DNA of 64,000 bases from Nocardioides alkalitolerans DSM 16699 (GTDB lineage: Bacteria > Actinomycetota > Actinomycetes > Propionibacteriales > Nocardioidaceae), in contig NZ_AUFN01000014.1 in NCBI RefSeq assembly GCF_000426525.1, positions 1 through 64,000 of the forward strand, written 5' to 3'. Below the pieces are notes generated by a model that did not search any database, was not told the DNA's origin, and worked only from the letters and a program-made list of their open reading frames with translations. The translations under genes and the position numbers were made by a program. Of this stretch, positions 21,918-31,510 are shown piece by piece (within the stretch, counting starts at the first letter, position 1; the number at the start of each line of letters is the position of its first letter).

Positions 21918-22483
21918 CGGCGGGCTCCTGCGACGGCGTCCTTCATCTTCTGCTGCGCCTTCTTCTGCTGGGCCTGGGCGGCGGCGAGGGCCGCGTCGAT
22001 GCGGGCCTGGGCGCCACCGCGCCAGATGTGGGTGATGGCGAGGGCGAGGGCGTCGGCGGCGTCCGCCGGCTTCGGGGGTGCGTCGAGCTGGAGGATCCGG
22101 GTGACCATCGCGCCGACCTGGGCCTTCTGCGCCCGGCCGCTGCCGGACACCGCGGCCTTGACCTCGCTGGGCGTGTGGAGGGCCACCGGGATGCCCCGCC
22201 GGGCGGCGGCGACGAGCGCGATGCCGCTGGCCTGCGCCGTGCCCATGACCGTGCTCACGTCGGAGCGGGCGAAGACCCGCTCGACCGCGACCGCGTCGGG
22301 TGCGTACTCGTCGAGCCAGGCGTCGATGCCCTTCTCGATCGTCACCAGGCGCAGGGCCACGGGCACGTCCGACGACGTTCGGATGACGTTGACGTCGACC
22401 ATGCGCAGCGGTCGGCCGACGTCGCCGTCGACCACGCCGACCCCGCAGCGGGTCAGACCGGGGTCGATCCCGAGCACGCGCAT
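21914..22483 (-). CDS. ruvC: Crossover junction endodeoxyribonuclease RuvC
   Basis: RuvC resolves Holliday junctions by paired nicks. Catalytic acidic residues are in place: Asp in GIDPG, Glu in AVERVF and the Asp pair in [11 protein letters not shown]. The C-terminus has a Gln/Lys-rich tail. I chose ATG 22483 (189 residues) because AGAGGTGAGC precedes it at good distance; an upstream in-frame GTG at 22501 has no ribosome site. A LexA-type palindrome lies about 41 bp upstream, so the ruvCAB operon is likely SOS-induced. Confidence 0.95.
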   Translation of the reverse strand: MRVLGIDPGLTRCGVGVVDGDVGRPLRMVDVNVIRTSSDVPVALRLVTIEKGIDAWLDEYAPDAVAVERVFARSDVSTVMGTAQASGIALVAAARRGIPVALHTPSEVKAAVSGSGRAQKAQVGAMVTRILQLDAPPKPADAADALALAITHIWRGGAQARIDAALAAAQAQQKKAQQKMKDAVAGARR

Positions 22484-22523
22484 CCGCTCACCTCTCGTCA
22501 CGGGCGACCCGGTGGGCCGCCGT

Positions 22524-22539
22524 CCGAACGTGTGTTCGT
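22524..22539. promoter_or_regulatory. LexA (SOS) box upstream of ruvCAB
   Basis: CGAAC-GTGT-GTTCG matches the actinobacterial/Bacillus-type LexA operator GAAC-N4-GTTC with a perfect 5+5 dyad. It is 41 bp from the ruvC start. ruvCAB is under LexA control in mycobacteria, which agrees. Confidence 0.8.
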
Positions 22540-22612
22540 ACGGCGACGCTACCGGGCGCCGGTGCGCCTCGGCGCGTCGACACGCGGGCGGCAGCCGGCG
22601 TCGTACGGCGGG

Positions 22613-23380
<768 letters not shown>

Positions 23381-23396
23381 GGCGGTCCTCTTCTTC

Positions 23397-24035
23397 TCAG
23401 CTGCTACGTCGCGCCCGGACGGACTCCACGAAGAGGCGGTGCACCCGGGGGTCGCCGCCGATCTCGGGGTGGAAGGACGTCGCCATCAGCGCGCCCTGCC
23501 GGACCGCCACGATCCTACCCGCGGCCTCGCCGTACGACGGGTCAGCCTCCACCCGCGCCAGCACCTCGACCTGCGGACCCACGCTCTCCACCCACGGCGC
23601 GCGGATGAAGACGGCGGGTACGGCGACCTCGACGCCGCTCAGGGCGAGCGTCGTCTCGAAGGAGTCGACCTGGCGTCCGAAGGCGTTGCGGCGCACCGTG
23701 ACGTCGAGCCCGCCGAGGGTCTCGGACCCGTCCAGCTGGGCGGGCGTGCCGTCGAGCACCCGGTCGGCGAGCAGCACCATCCCGGCGCAGGTGCCCAGCA
23801 CCGGGCGACCTGCGGCGACGTACGCGCGGAGCGGCCCGAGCATCTCGAACTGGCGGGCGAGGCGCCCGATCGTGGTCGACTCGCCGCCCGGCAGGACCAG
23901 CCCGTCACAGGTCTCCAGCTCGGGCTCGCGGCGCACGGTGACCGCATCCACCCCGAGGGTGGTCAGCGCGGCGACGTGCTCGCGCACGTCGCCCTGGAGG
24001 GCGAGGACGCCGATGCGGAGCGGTCGGGAGGTCAT
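23397..24035 (-). CDS. pdxT: Pyridoxal 5'-phosphate synthase glutaminase subunit
   Basis: PdxT releases ammonia from glutamine for PdxS to make PLP. The class I glutaminase triad is visible: Cys83 in LGTCAGM and the His-Glu of FHPEIGGD near the C-terminus; the oxyanion region is LPGGESTTI. Length 212. Its partner pdxS is normally next door, but here a five-gene export cluster of about 3.4 kb separates them. The start ATG 24035 has TACCTT 8 nt upstream and no ribosome site, so it may be leaderless. Confidence 0.94.
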   Translation of the reverse strand: MTSRPLRIGVLALQGDVREHVAALTTLGVDAVTVRREPELETCDGLVLPGGESTTIGRLARQFEMLGPLRAYVAAGRPVLGTCAGMVLLADRVLDGTPAQLDGSETLGGLDVTVRRNAFGRQVDSFETTLALSGVEVAVPAVFIRAPWVESVGPQVEVLARVEADPSYGEAAGRIVAVRQGALMATSFHPEIGGDPRVHRLFVESVRARRSS

Positions 24036-24069
24036 GGGGGGTGAAGGTAGTGGGGTCCGCGCACCCGCG

Positions 24070-24966
24070 TCAGAGCAGGGTGGAGAAGGTGATCGGCGTG
24101 GCCGCCACGTTGCCGGCCACGTCGACCGATCGGATCGTCAGCGTGTAGGTCGCGCCCAAGCTGGCGTAGGCCGTGTTCGCGGTGCCGGGGACCTTCCACG
24201 CCGTGGTCCCGGTGGCGGTGAGGAAGACCCCGGTCCCGCAGCTCGCCGCCGTGTTCGACCAGGCCGTCCCGGTCCAGCACTCGATGCCCCCGAGGGTACG
24301 AGGCCGCTGCAGGCGGTACTGCGTCGTCGCCGTGATCCCGCCGGTGTCGGCGGCCGTGCCGCACGCGACGAAGCCGGTGCCGCAGCTGTTGTTGACCGCG
24401 GTGATGAACACGCCGACCAGGAGGCTCGCCCCGGACGTCGGTTGGGTGTGGGTCACGACCGGGGGCTGGGTGTCGGCGTACGTCTGGCGCGCCGAGTCCC
24501 GCACCCAGCTCGTGGCGAGCCTGGCCCGCACGTAGTAGCGGGAGCCGTTGGGGATCGACGCGGCGGTGTCGTTGCAGGTGAGGGCCGTGGTGGTCGAGCA
24601 GACGAGGGTGCCCGCATCGGCGGCTCCGGTCGCCCGGTAGACGTCGTAGCCCGCGGGAGCCACCGTCCCGGTGCCGCCGGACGTCACGGTGGCGGCGGTC
24701 CACGTCACGACCACGGCGGCCGTGCCCGAGGCCTGTGCCGTCGTCGGGGTCCCGGCCGCGTTCAGGGTGCCCGAGGAGAAGGCGGACGTCGAGGTGGGTC
24801 CGGCCGTGACGGTCGCGGTGTCCGTGAACACCGCCCACGCGGCCGGCCCGAGCGCGACGCAGATCGCCACGACGGCGGCCACGAGCCCGGCCGGCGCGAG
24901 GCGGCGGCGCGGACCGGTGCCGCGGTGGCGGCCACCGGCTGTCCGGGTCAGGGCCGTCCGGGTCAC
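24070..24966 (-). CDS. Exported protein with SipW-type signal and Fn3-like region
   Basis: This 298-residue protein is the last gene of the SipW cluster. A basic N-terminus (RRRLAP) leads to a hydrophobic helix and the junction [16 protein letters not shown], the alternate signal-peptide type cleaved by SipW-like peptidases. The mature part is Thr/Ala/Ser-rich, with a segment like fibronectin type III ([31 protein letters not shown]) and several Cys pairs. A second domain ends with [14 protein letters not shown]. The start GTG 24966 overlaps the previous stop (GTGA). It is probably a surface or matrix protein; the role is inferred from signal type and neighbours. Confidence 0.7.
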   Translation of the reverse strand: MTRTALTRTAGGRHRGTGPRRRLAPAGLVAAVVAICVALGPAAWAVFTDTATVTAGPTSTSAFSSGTLNAAGTPTTAQASGTAAVVVTWTAATVTSGGTGTVAPAGYDVYRATGAADAGTLVCSTTTALTCNDTAASIPNGSRYYVRARLATSWVRDSARQTYADTQPPVVTHTQPTSGASLLVGVFITAVNNSCGTGFVACGTAADTGGITATTQYRLQRPRTLGGIECWTGTAWSNTAASCGTGVFLTATGTTAWKVPGTANTAYASLGATYTLTIRSVDVAGNVAATPITFSTLL

Positions 24967-25577
24967 GGCGTCACCTGCGTGGCGGTGAAGGTGAGGGTCA
25001 CGGACCCCGTCGTCTTCGACTGGTACTCGTTGCCCGTGGCCGCAGGGAGGCTGACCCTGACGCACACCGCCTGCCCGGTGGCGCCGTCGGTGCCGGTGGC
25101 CAGCCGGGTCGCGGTGGGGGTGGCGCCGGTCGTGACGATCGGTGAGGTCGTCGTCGCGCACGCCTCGGTCCGGGGGTACGACGCGTCGTCGCCGGTCGTG
25201 GCAGAACCGAGGTACAGCTCCACGGTCAGCGCAGGACCGAGGTCGCCGCCCCGGGCGACTGCCGCCGTCCACGTGTACGGCGCGTCGCCAGGATTGCGGA
25301 GCGTGAGCACCTCGGCGACGCTCTCCCCCGGGAGCATCGTCGGCAGCGCGAGGTTGGTCTTCACGTACGGCGTGGCCACCGCGCCCTGGGCGTTGTCGAC
25401 CGTCAGGTCGAGCCTGCCGGACGTGAACTGCCCCCCGGTCACGGTCACGGCGTCGCGCCAGAACGCCAGGGTTCCTTGGTTGCCGACCATCAGCGCCCCG
25501 GCCGCGACGAGCGCCAGCGTCGCGAGCGTGAGACGCCACGTGCCGGCAGGGCCGCGCGCGGCGCGGTGGCTGCTCAC
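24963..25577 (-). CDS. SipW-dependent TasA/camelysin-like exported protein
   Basis: The protein (204 residues) has a hydrophobic segment followed by NQGTLAFWRDAVTV, the mark of alternate-type signal peptides in TasA, camelysin and related fibre proteins. After cleavage follows a beta-rich domain beginning GGQFTSGRLDLTV, with LPGESVAEVLTLRNPGDAPY resembling the pilin-like fold of these families. Two Cys (EACATT, AVCVRV) could pair outside the cell. GTG 25577 overlaps the upstream stop and its own stop overlaps the next start, so it lies mid-operon. Fibre formation is plausible but not shown. Confidence 0.7.
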   Translation of the reverse strand: MSSHRAARGPAGTWRLTLATLALVAAGALMVGNQGTLAFWRDAVTVTGGQFTSGRLDLTVDNAQGAVATPYVKTNLALPTMLPGESVAEVLTLRNPGDAPYTWTAAVARGGDLGPALTVELYLGSATTGDDASYPRTEACATTTSPIVTTGATPTATRLATGTDGATGQAVCVRVSLPAATGNEYQSKTTGSVTLTFTATQVTP

Positions 25578-26263
25578 CCTCCGTCACCGTCCTCCGCGTG
25601 GCTCCCCCGCCGCGCGAGCAGCAGGGTCGTGCCGCCGAAGACGGCCAGGGCGCCGACGAGCACCATCCACGCGGCGACCGACGCACCCGAGTCGCCGAGG
25701 CCGTCCTCGCCGGAGGCGCCGTCCCCACTTCCCCCGGGCACCGACCGGGCGTCGGCCAGCTGGACGGTGAACTCCAGATCGGTGCCGAGCACCATCGTCT
25801 GGTTGCGCGCGTCGGAGTCCATCGTCACGCGGACGTCGACGGGCACCGCCGCGCCGGACGCGACGAGGTCGGCGTCGACGATCGGCACCAGGGAGGGGCC
25901 GTCGACGGCGCGCCACTCGCCGTCCCCGGACCTGGCGGCCACCGACAGCGTGCGCGTCTCGAGGAGCGCGTCGCGCCGGACGGACCGAACCGTCACGGTC
26001 ATCGCTCCTCTCGAGGTCGCCTGGTTGCGCACGTAGAACCGCTCGGTGCGCACGTCGCCCGGCACCCAGCGCACGCCGGGGTCGAACAGCGGCTCCGCGA
26101 GGGTCGGCGACCAGGTCACACCGTCGCGGCTGAGCCCGAGCTCGACCCCGCCCGGCTCGTCGGCCGACGCGGGTCCGAGACCGACGAGGAGCACGGCGAC
26201 CGCGGCCACGAACGCGGCCACGAACGCGCCGAGCACCCGTCGCACCGCCGCGTCCCCCCGCAT
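25574..26263 (-). CDS. Membrane-anchored exported protein of the SipW cluster
   Basis: A 229-residue protein with an N-terminal signal (hydrophobic 10-32, ending PASADEP), an extracytoplasmic beta-rich domain (about 36-165) and a Gly/Ser/Asp-rich linker before a C-terminal TM helix (about 198-220, SVAAWMVLVGALAVFGGTTL) with a short charged tail. There is no LPxTG motif, so it is held by the helix. I recognise no family. Its place between sipW and two fibre-like proteins suggests an assembly or anchoring part, perhaps comparable in role to TapA; that is inference. Confidence 0.6.
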   Translation of the reverse strand: MRGDAAVRRVLGAFVAAFVAAVAVLLVGLGPASADEPGGVELGLSRDGVTWSPTLAEPLFDPGVRWVPGDVRTERFYVRNQATSRGAMTVTVRSVRRDALLETRTLSVAARSGDGEWRAVDGPSLVPIVDADLVASGAAVPVDVRVTMDSDARNQTMVLGTDLEFTVQLADARSVPGGSGDGASGEDGLGDSGASVAAWMVLVGALAVFGGTTLLLARRGSHAEDGDGG

Positions 26264-26264
26264 C

Positions 26265-26876
26265 TCAGCCCACCCGTTCTCGTGTCTCGGTCTTGTACGA
26301 CGGCTCCGCGGCGCGGTGCCGTGCTGCTGGTGCTGCTGCCTCGTCGGTCCCCCGTCCCCGACGCCGGTCCCGGAGCGCGGCGCCGAACATGGACGCGGCG
26401 TAGAGGACCAGGGCGCCGGCGACGCCGTACACGACCAGCCGGCGACCGTCGTACGTGAGCACCGCCCCCGCGCGCCCGAGGAGGGGCACGGCGTACCAGA
26501 GCTCGCCGCGCACCTGGACGGCCCGCACCGGCTCCGCGTCGGGGGCGGTGTTCGCGTCGCCCTGCGTCGTCAGGACGACCTCGCCGCTCACGGTGTTCCG
26601 CCCGACGGCGACCACGCGGTGCGTGACGACCGTCGGGTCGCCCGAGCGCAGCTGGTAGGTCACGACGTCGCCGGTGGTGAGCTCGTCCGGCTCCACGGGC
26701 CTCGTGACGACGAGCGTCCCCGGGGGGTACGCCGGCGTCATCGAGCCGGTGAGCACCGTGTACGGCGTGGCGCCGCCGAGCCGGGGCACGACGACGGCGA
26801 CGCCGATCACGAGGACGCCGAGGACGAGGGCGGTCCAGCACAGTCCTCGCCAGACGAGGCGCAGGAGGGAGGCCAT
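26265..26876 (-). CDS. sipW: Signal peptidase I, SipW (ER) type
   Basis: This membrane peptidase cleaves the alternate signal peptides of its neighbours. It has an N-terminal TM (about 12-32), the catalytic serine Ser45 in LTGSMTPAYPPG, and His86 in TVVTHRVVA in place of the usual Lys, which defines the ER/SipW type with a Ser-His dyad. A second TM (about 145-165) leads to a cytosolic basic tail. Length 203. It lies 41 nt after the first fibre-like gene and 1 nt before the next gene. It serves a dedicated export cluster. Confidence 0.85.
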   Translation of the reverse strand: MASLLRLVWRGLCWTALVLGVLVIGVAVVVPRLGGATPYTVLTGSMTPAYPPGTLVVTRPVEPDELTTGDVVTYQLRSGDPTVVTHRVVAVGRNTVSGEVVLTTQGDANTAPDAEPVRAVQVRGELWYAVPLLGRAGAVLTYDGRRLVVYGVAGALVLYAASMFGAALRDRRRGRGTDEAAAPAARHRAAEPSYKTETRERVG

Positions 26877-26917
26877 CGGCTCACGACCCTCGTTCGACCG
26901 TCACGGCCGGACGCGGA

Positions 26918-27445
26918 TCAGGGCGTCGCGTCGGTCTGGGTCAGCGTGATCGCGAGCGCCGACAGGTCGAGCGTCGTGCCCTGCGACGTGTTGTCGACCC
27001 CCGAACCGAACGGGAAGGCGATGTCCAGGTCGACGGCGAGCACCTCGCCGTCGTCGTCCTCGGTGATCGTGGCGACCGAGGCGGTGCCGTCGATGGTGTA
27101 GGCGAGACCGGTCGTCAGGAACGGCGCGAGAGTGCCCGCGGCCGCGCCGCCGGTCACCGTGACGCCGGCCTGGAGGTTGTCGCCCTCCGCGCCGATCGTG
27201 TACGAGCCGGTGTACTCCAGCTGGTCGCCGGGGACGACCACGACGGCGGTCGGGTCGGCGACGGTGGTGCCGTTGAACGTCCACTCGCCGGTGTCGGCGA
27301 CGGGCGTCAGGGTGAGCTCGCCGGCCTCGATCTGTCCGCCGTCGACGGAGGCGGTCGCGTTCCAGTACGCCAGCGAGCCGGCGCCTCCGAGGAGGAGGAC
27401 GGCGGCGGCGCCGACCGCGACGGCGCCCTTGGTGGTCTTGTTCAT
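26918..27445 (-). CDS. TasA-like protein with alternate-type signal peptide (first gene of cluster)
   Basis: A 175-residue exported protein opens the SipW operon. The signal (MNKTTKGAVAVGAAAVLLLG) is followed by GGAGSLAYWNATASVDGGQI, typical of SipW substrates. The mature part is acidic, Thr/Val-rich and lacks Cys and Lys, with VVVPGDQLEYTGSYTI and an Ala/Gly segment, consistent with a polymerising surface protein. ATG 27445 is preceded by GGGACCGAC and a 5' leader of about 85 nt containing a hairpin. Expression is probably controlled at the operator 27530-27563. Confidence 0.75.
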   Translation of the reverse strand: MNKTTKGAVAVGAAAVLLLGGAGSLAYWNATASVDGGQIEAGELTLTPVADTGEWTFNGTTVADPTAVVVVPGDQLEYTGSYTIGAEGDNLQAGVTVTGGAAAGTLAPFLTTGLAYTIDGTASVATITEDDDGEVLAVDLDIAFPFGSGVDNTSQGTTLDLSALAITLTQTDATP

Positions 27446-27459
27446 GTCGGTCCCGTTTC

Positions 27460-27482
27460 GGATGAGGGGTGGTGTCTCATCC
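27460..27482 (-). promoter_or_regulatory. Hairpin in the 5' leader of the SipW operon
   Basis: GGATGAG and CTCATCC form a 7-bp stem with a 9-nt loop, 15 nt before the start codon. It may shield the ribosome site or stabilise the mRNA. Confidence 0.4.
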
Positions 27483-27529
27483 AGGTAACGGGACTTGTCG
27501 GCGGTCCGCAGTGTCTAGACCCCTTTTTA

Positions 27530-27563
27530 GTCCGAACGGACTATATGGTCAGCCCGTTCGGAC
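27530..27563 (-). promoter_or_regulatory. Promoter of the SipW operon with -10 flanked by an inverted repeat
   Basis: GTCCGAACGG (27530-27539) and CCGTTCGGAC (27554-27563) are perfect complements. Between them lies TATAGT on the minus strand (27545-27540), a good -10. A dimer bound to both arms would cover the promoter. TTGACC lies upstream, but 23 bp from the -10. Confidence 0.55.
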
Positions 27564-27578
27564 GTGATGGTCAAACGT

Positions 27579-28502
27579 TCACCAACCCCGCTCGGCGAGC
27601 CGGTGGGGCTGCGGGATGTCCTCCACGTTGATGCCCACCATGGCCTCGCCCAGCCCGCGCGAGACGCTGGCGACGACGTCGGGGTCGTCGAAGAAGGTCG
27701 TGGCCCGCACGATGGCCGCCGCCCGCTGCTCGGGGTTGCCGGACTTGAAGATGCCCGAGCCCACGAAGACGCCCTCGGCGCCCAGCTGCATCATCATCGC
27801 GGCGTCCGCCGGCGTCGCGATGCCGCCGGCCGTGAACAGCACCACGGGGAGCTTCCCGGTCGCAGCGACCTCGGCCACGAGCTCGTACGGCGCCTGCAAC
27901 TCCTTCGCCGCGACGTACAGCTCGTCGGCCTCAAGACCCGCGAGGCGCCGCAGCTCGCCCCGGATGGTGCGCATGTGGGTGACCGCGTTGGAGACGTCGC
28001 CCGTGCCGGCCTCGCCCTTCGAGCGGATCATGGCCGCCCCCTCGGTGATCCGCCGGAGCGCCTCACCGAGGTTCGTGGCCCCGCAGACGAACGGCACCGT
28101 GAACTGCCACTTGTCGATGTGGTGGGCGTAGTCGGCCGGCGTCAGCACCTCCGACTCGTCGACGTAGTCGACGCCGAGGCTCTGCAGCACCTGGGCCTCG
28201 GCGAAGTGGCCGATGCGCGCCTTCGCCATGACCGGGATCGAGACGGCCTCGATGATGCCGTCGATCATGTCGGGGTCGCTCATCCGGCTGACGCCGCCCT
28301 CGGCCCGGATGTCCGCGGGCACGCGCTCCAGCGCCATGACGGCGACGGCCCCGGCGTCCTCCGCGATCTTGGCCTGCTCGGCCGTGACGACGTCCATGAT
28401 CACGCCGCCCTTGAGCATCTCGGCCATGCCGCGCTTCACGCGCGAGGAGCCGGTGGTGGGAGTGGTGTCGGGGGTCGTCTCGCTGCGCTGCGGGGTCGTC
28501 AT
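27579..28502 (-). CDS. pdxS: Pyridoxal 5'-phosphate synthase subunit PdxS
   Basis: PdxS builds PLP from ribose 5-phosphate, glyceraldehyde 3-phosphate and ammonia. The 307 residues show the TIM-barrel with [17 protein letters not shown], the catalytic lysine region [24 protein letters not shown] and the phosphate-binding [13 protein letters not shown]. The length is standard plus a short Thr/Ser-rich N-terminal tail. ATG 28502 overlaps the fprB stop (ATGA), which couples it to the ferredoxin-reductase gene upstream rather than to pdxT. Confidence 0.96.
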   Translation of the reverse strand: MTTPQRSETTPDTTPTTGSSRVKRGMAEMLKGGVIMDVVTAEQAKIAEDAGAVAVMALERVPADIRAEGGVSRMSDPDMIDGIIEAVSIPVMAKARIGHFAEAQVLQSLGVDYVDESEVLTPADYAHHIDKWQFTVPFVCGATNLGEALRRITEGAAMIRSKGEAGTGDVSNAVTHMRTIRGELRRLAGLEADELYVAAKELQAPYELVAEVAATGKLPVVLFTAGGIATPADAAMMMQLGAEGVFVGSGIFKSGNPEQRAAAIVRATTFFDDPDVVASVSRGLGEAMVGINVEDIPQPHRLAERGW

Positions 28503-30232
28503 GCGCCGAAGCGTAGAGCCCCCGCGAAGCGCCCACCGCGGCGGTGTCGAGGCGTGGTCCCGGTCGGGGTCCGACTGACCTCCACCATCGCCTCCCGCTC
28601 GACGAGCTTGCGTCGCGGGCGTCCGTCGCGCGCACCCCAGGCCCGCTCGTAGCGGTCCACCCGCTGCCAGCCGTCGAGGTCGAGCACGTCGGGTGCACGG
28701 CGCCGCACCAGGCCGCCGAACGCCTCGATCGACTCCCCCGGGGCCGCCAGCCGGCCGGCGTTGAAGTCGGCGACGAGGTGACGCACGGTCTCCTCGGCGT
28801 CGGTCTTGTTGGTGCCGATGTAGCCGCTCGGGCCACGCTTGATCCATCCGGCCACGTACGTCGCGGGCACCGGCTCGCCGGTCGTCGTGCGCACGCGCCC
28901 GTCGTCGTTCGGCACCACCGCCGCGACCTCGTCGAAGGGCAGGCCGTCGACCGGTCGGCCCCGGTAGCCCACCGAGCGCAGCACGAGCCCGGCGGTGTGC
29001 GTGCTGGTGCGCTCGCTCGCCACGGCGCGGACCTCACCGGCCGCGTCGACGACCAGGTCGTTCTCGACGGTCTCGACCGCGGCGACGGCGCCCTCGCCCA
29101 GGATCCGGACCGGTGACGTCGCGAACCTCAGCACCACCCGGCGACGACCTGCGCCCCGGGGTGCCGGCAGGTTCTCCAGCACCCGGATCTTCTGCTCCAG
29201 CATCTTCTCCAGCGTGCCGTCGGCCAGCCGCCGCAGGGTCTCGGCGTCCAGGTGCAGCCCGCCCTCGACGACCAGGTCGATGTCGTCGCGCATCGCGAGA
29301 CCGGTCAGCTCGGGCAGTGTGTACGCCGCCTGCGCTGCCCCGCGCCGGGCCAGCAGCACGACCTCGCGCACCTTGCTGTCGACGAGCGACGCGAGCGCGT
29401 GGTCGGCGATGTCGGTGCCGGCGAGCCGCGCCGGGTCGGTGGTGAGGATGCGCGCCACGTCGAGCGCCACGTTGCCGTTGCCGACGAGCACGACGCGCTC
29501 CGCGTCGAGGGGCACGTCGAGCTCGGTGTGGTCGGGGTGGCCGTTGTACCAGGCCACGAAGGCCGTGGCGGTGCCGCTGCCGGGCAGGTCCTCCCCCTCG
29601 ATGCCGAGGCGTCGGTCGAGGGAGGCGCCCGTCGCGTAGAGCACGGCGTGGTGGTGCGCGAGCAGCTCGTCGTGCGTCACGTCGACCCCCACCTCGACCC
29701 CGAGGTGGTAGTCGAAGCCCGGCTGGCGCTCGATCTCCGCGAAAAGGTCGACGACCTTCCGGGTGTCCGGGTGGTCCGGAGCCACACCCGCCCGAGCGAG
29801 CCCGTACGGCGTGGGCAGACGCTCGATCACGCTCACCTGCGCGCCGTCCTGCTTGAGGATCTCGTCGGCCGCGTAGAGCGCCGCCGGACCCGACCCCACG
29901 ACCGCGACCCGCAGCGGCCCACGTCGGGCGTCGGCCCGCTCGATCGCGGTCACCGGCGCCTGCTTCGGACGCGGCGCCGGCGGCGTGTGGAACACCGCGT
30001 TGATCTCGATGAACGGCAGCTCGGCGTCGCTCAGCTGCGTGTGCGGCTTGATCGCCCCCACCGGGCAGGCGCTGACGCAGGCTCCGCAGTCGACGCACGA
30101 CACCGGGTCGATGTAGAGCATCTCGGCGGTCGCGAAGTCGGGCTCGTCCGGCGTCGGGTGGATGCAGTTGACCGGGCACGCGAAGACGCACGAGGCGTCG
30201 CCGCAGCAGGACCGCGTGACGACGTGGGGCAT
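28499..30232 (-). CDS. fprB: Ferredoxin–NADP reductase fused to a 7Fe ferredoxin, FprB type
   Basis: A 577-residue fusion. The N-terminus (1-75) is a 7Fe ferredoxin with [18 protein letters not shown] and [18 protein letters not shown]; the rest is an adrenodoxin-reductase-like flavoprotein with FAD loop [18 protein letters not shown] loop [16 protein letters not shown] and [15 protein letters not shown] near the C-terminus. This is the architecture of mycobacterial FprB. The start ATG 30232 shares a base with the preceding stop (TGATG). It likely delivers electrons to the AurF-like oxygenase encoded just upstream. Confidence 0.92.
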   Translation of the reverse strand: MPHVVTRSCCGDASCVFACPVNCIHPTPDEPDFATAEMLYIDPVSCVDCGACVSACPVGAIKPHTQLSDAELPFIEINAVFHTPPAPRPKQAPVTAIERADARRGPLRVAVVGSGPAALYAADEILKQDGAQVSVIERLPTPYGLARAGVAPDHPDTRKVVDLFAEIERQPGFDYHLGVEVGVDVTHDELLAHHHAVLYATGASLDRRLGIEGEDLPGSGTATAFVAWYNGHPDHTELDVPLDAERVVLVGNGNVALDVARILTTDPARLAGTDIADHALASLVDSKVREVVLLARRGAAQAAYTLPELTGLAMRDDIDLVVEGGLHLDAETLRRLADGTLEKMLEQKIRVLENLPAPRGAGRRRVVLRFATSPVRILGEGAVAAVETVENDLVVDAAGEVRAVASERTSTHTAGLVLRSVGYRGRPVDGLPFDEVAAVVPNDDGRVRTTTGEPVPATYVAGWIKRGPSGYIGTNKTDAEETVRHLVADFNAGRLAAPGESIEAFGGLVRRRAPDVLDLDGWQRVDRYERAWGARDGRPRRKLVEREAMVEVSRTPTGTTPRHRRGGRFAGALRFGA

Positions 30233-31275
30233 CAGGCGGCGAACTTCACCGGGGGCTCGCTGCGGTAGCGCGCCGGGCGGCGGCCCCACATGCCGAGCTT
30301 CTTCCAGAGGCGGCGCGAGAGCGGGTTCATCAGGCCCGACTCCTCGGCGAGCATCCGCACGTCGGCGAAGGTGTCGCCGAGCATCTTCTGCGAGGCGGGC
30401 GAGTCCCAGTAGAGCTCGTCCATGAGCTCGTCCGGCACACCGAACGTGCGGCGGAACTCCTTCGGCGGCACGAGGATGGCGTCGCCGAGGACGCGCATGA
30501 TGACCGGGAAGGCGAGCGCTGCGGCGAACCGGCTGACGGGGCCCAGCCGCGGCGCGTTGCGCTTCACGTACTCGTGGGCGAAGGAGATGTGCCGGGCCTC
30601 CTCGGCCACGTGGATCTCCATGATCCGGCCCATCATCGGGTGCGACTCGTCGCGGCTGCGCAGGATCGCCTTCTGCGTGTGGTCGATCGGCTCCTCACCG
30701 GCGAGCACGCCGATGAAGAACGCCACGGGGAGCCGGTTGGCCACGAGCGGCAGCGCCGGGCTGATCGCCCGGATCCACAGCGGCATGCCCGAGACGTCGA
30801 TGCCGATGCGGTTGACCGCCTCCTGGAACATCTGGGTGTGGTGGCACTCCTCCGTCGCCTCGTGCATGAGGTAGCGGTACTCCGGCGCGCCGTTCCTCAG
30901 GCTGAAGACGTGCTGCATGATGCCGCGGATCAGGATGTTCTCGAACTGCCACCCGACCTTGAAGATGTTGGCCTGGCGCCACAGGCCCATGGCGATCTGC
31001 TTCTCCAGCGGCTGGGACTTGTACCAGGCGCTCCCGCCGAGCGGGTCCACCTCCGGCAGCACCCAGCGGGGGTCGTCGTGGCGGACGGCGAAGTCCGGGT
31101 GATCCCAGTCGATGTCGGCGAAGGCGTCGAAGTGGCGGTCGACCGACGCCTGCGAGAGCCGGCGGAGCACCTCGCCGTACTCGGCGTCGCTGAGCCCCTC
31201 GGGGATCTCGGGGGCGTCGAGGTCGATCATCTCGGGCGTGAACGGGCGGTGGTTCTCGGAGACCTGAGCAGACAT
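30232..31275 (-). CDS. AurF-like diiron oxygenase
   Basis: The 347-residue protein belongs to the ferritin-like diiron group related to p-aminobenzoate N-oxygenase AurF. Helix motifs carrying the metal ligands are visible: FENILIRG, EATEECHHTQMF and EIHVAEEARHISFAHEY. The substrate is unknown. It is the first gene of an operon with fprB and pdxS, and the same pairing with FprB exists in M. tuberculosis (Rv0885/Rv0886), which supports FprB as its redox partner. GAGGAG precedes ATG 31275. A candidate promoter and operator lie upstream. Confidence 0.8.
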   Translation of the reverse strand: MSAQVSENHRPFTPEMIDLDAPEIPEGLSDAEYGEVLRRLSQASVDRHFDAFADIDWDHPDFAVRHDDPRWVLPEVDPLGGSAWYKSQPLEKQIAMGLWRQANIFKVGWQFENILIRGIMQHVFSLRNGAPEYRYLMHEATEECHHTQMFQEAVNRIGIDVSGMPLWIRAISPALPLVANRLPVAFFIGVLAGEEPIDHTQKAILRSRDESHPMMGRIMEIHVAEEARHISFAHEYVKRNAPRLGPVSRFAAALAFPVIMRVLGDAILVPPKEFRRTFGVPDELMDELYWDSPASQKMLGDTFADVRMLAEESGLMNPLSRRLWKKLGMWGRRPARYRSEPPVKFAA

Positions 31276-31350
31276 TCGACACTCCTCGCATCGGTGCGTC
31301 CCGGAGCGGATGACCCGCGGGACCGAGGCGTGGGAGCGCCTCGGTGAACG

Positions 31351-31402
31351 ATCGTGCTCCCGCCCGATGACGATGTCAAGGTCTATGTAACATTCAGAGT
31401 GT
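31351..31402 (-). promoter_or_regulatory. Promoter and candidate operator of the oxygenase–fprB–pdxS operon
   Basis: On the minus strand TTGACA (31379-31374), a 17-bp spacer and CACGAT (31356-31351) make a fair sigma-A promoter. Just upstream, ACATTCAGAGTGT (31390-31402) is a 13-bp pseudopalindrome in AT-richer DNA, typical of a TetR-type site. Confidence 0.4.
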
Positions 31403-31448
31403 CGAATAGATCGAAGGGGTGAGACCGGTGGTCCCCGCGCACGACGGA

Positions 31449-31481
31449 CACGGCCGCCGCGTCCGGGGACGGGCGGCCGTG
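31449..31481 (-). terminator. Terminator of the thrS–pgsA gene group
   Basis: CACGGCCGCC and GGCGGCCGTG form a perfect 10-bp stem with a 13-nt loop, 30 nt beyond the PIP synthase stop. Confidence 0.7.
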
Positions 31482-31510
31482 CGAGAACGGTGGAGCGGCG
31501 GGGAGGGGCT

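Noticed and set aside
24070..31275. SipW and oxygenase region as a mobile island
   Set aside because: No integrase, transposase, att repeats or shift in base composition is visible; only the interruption of pdxST hints at insertion.
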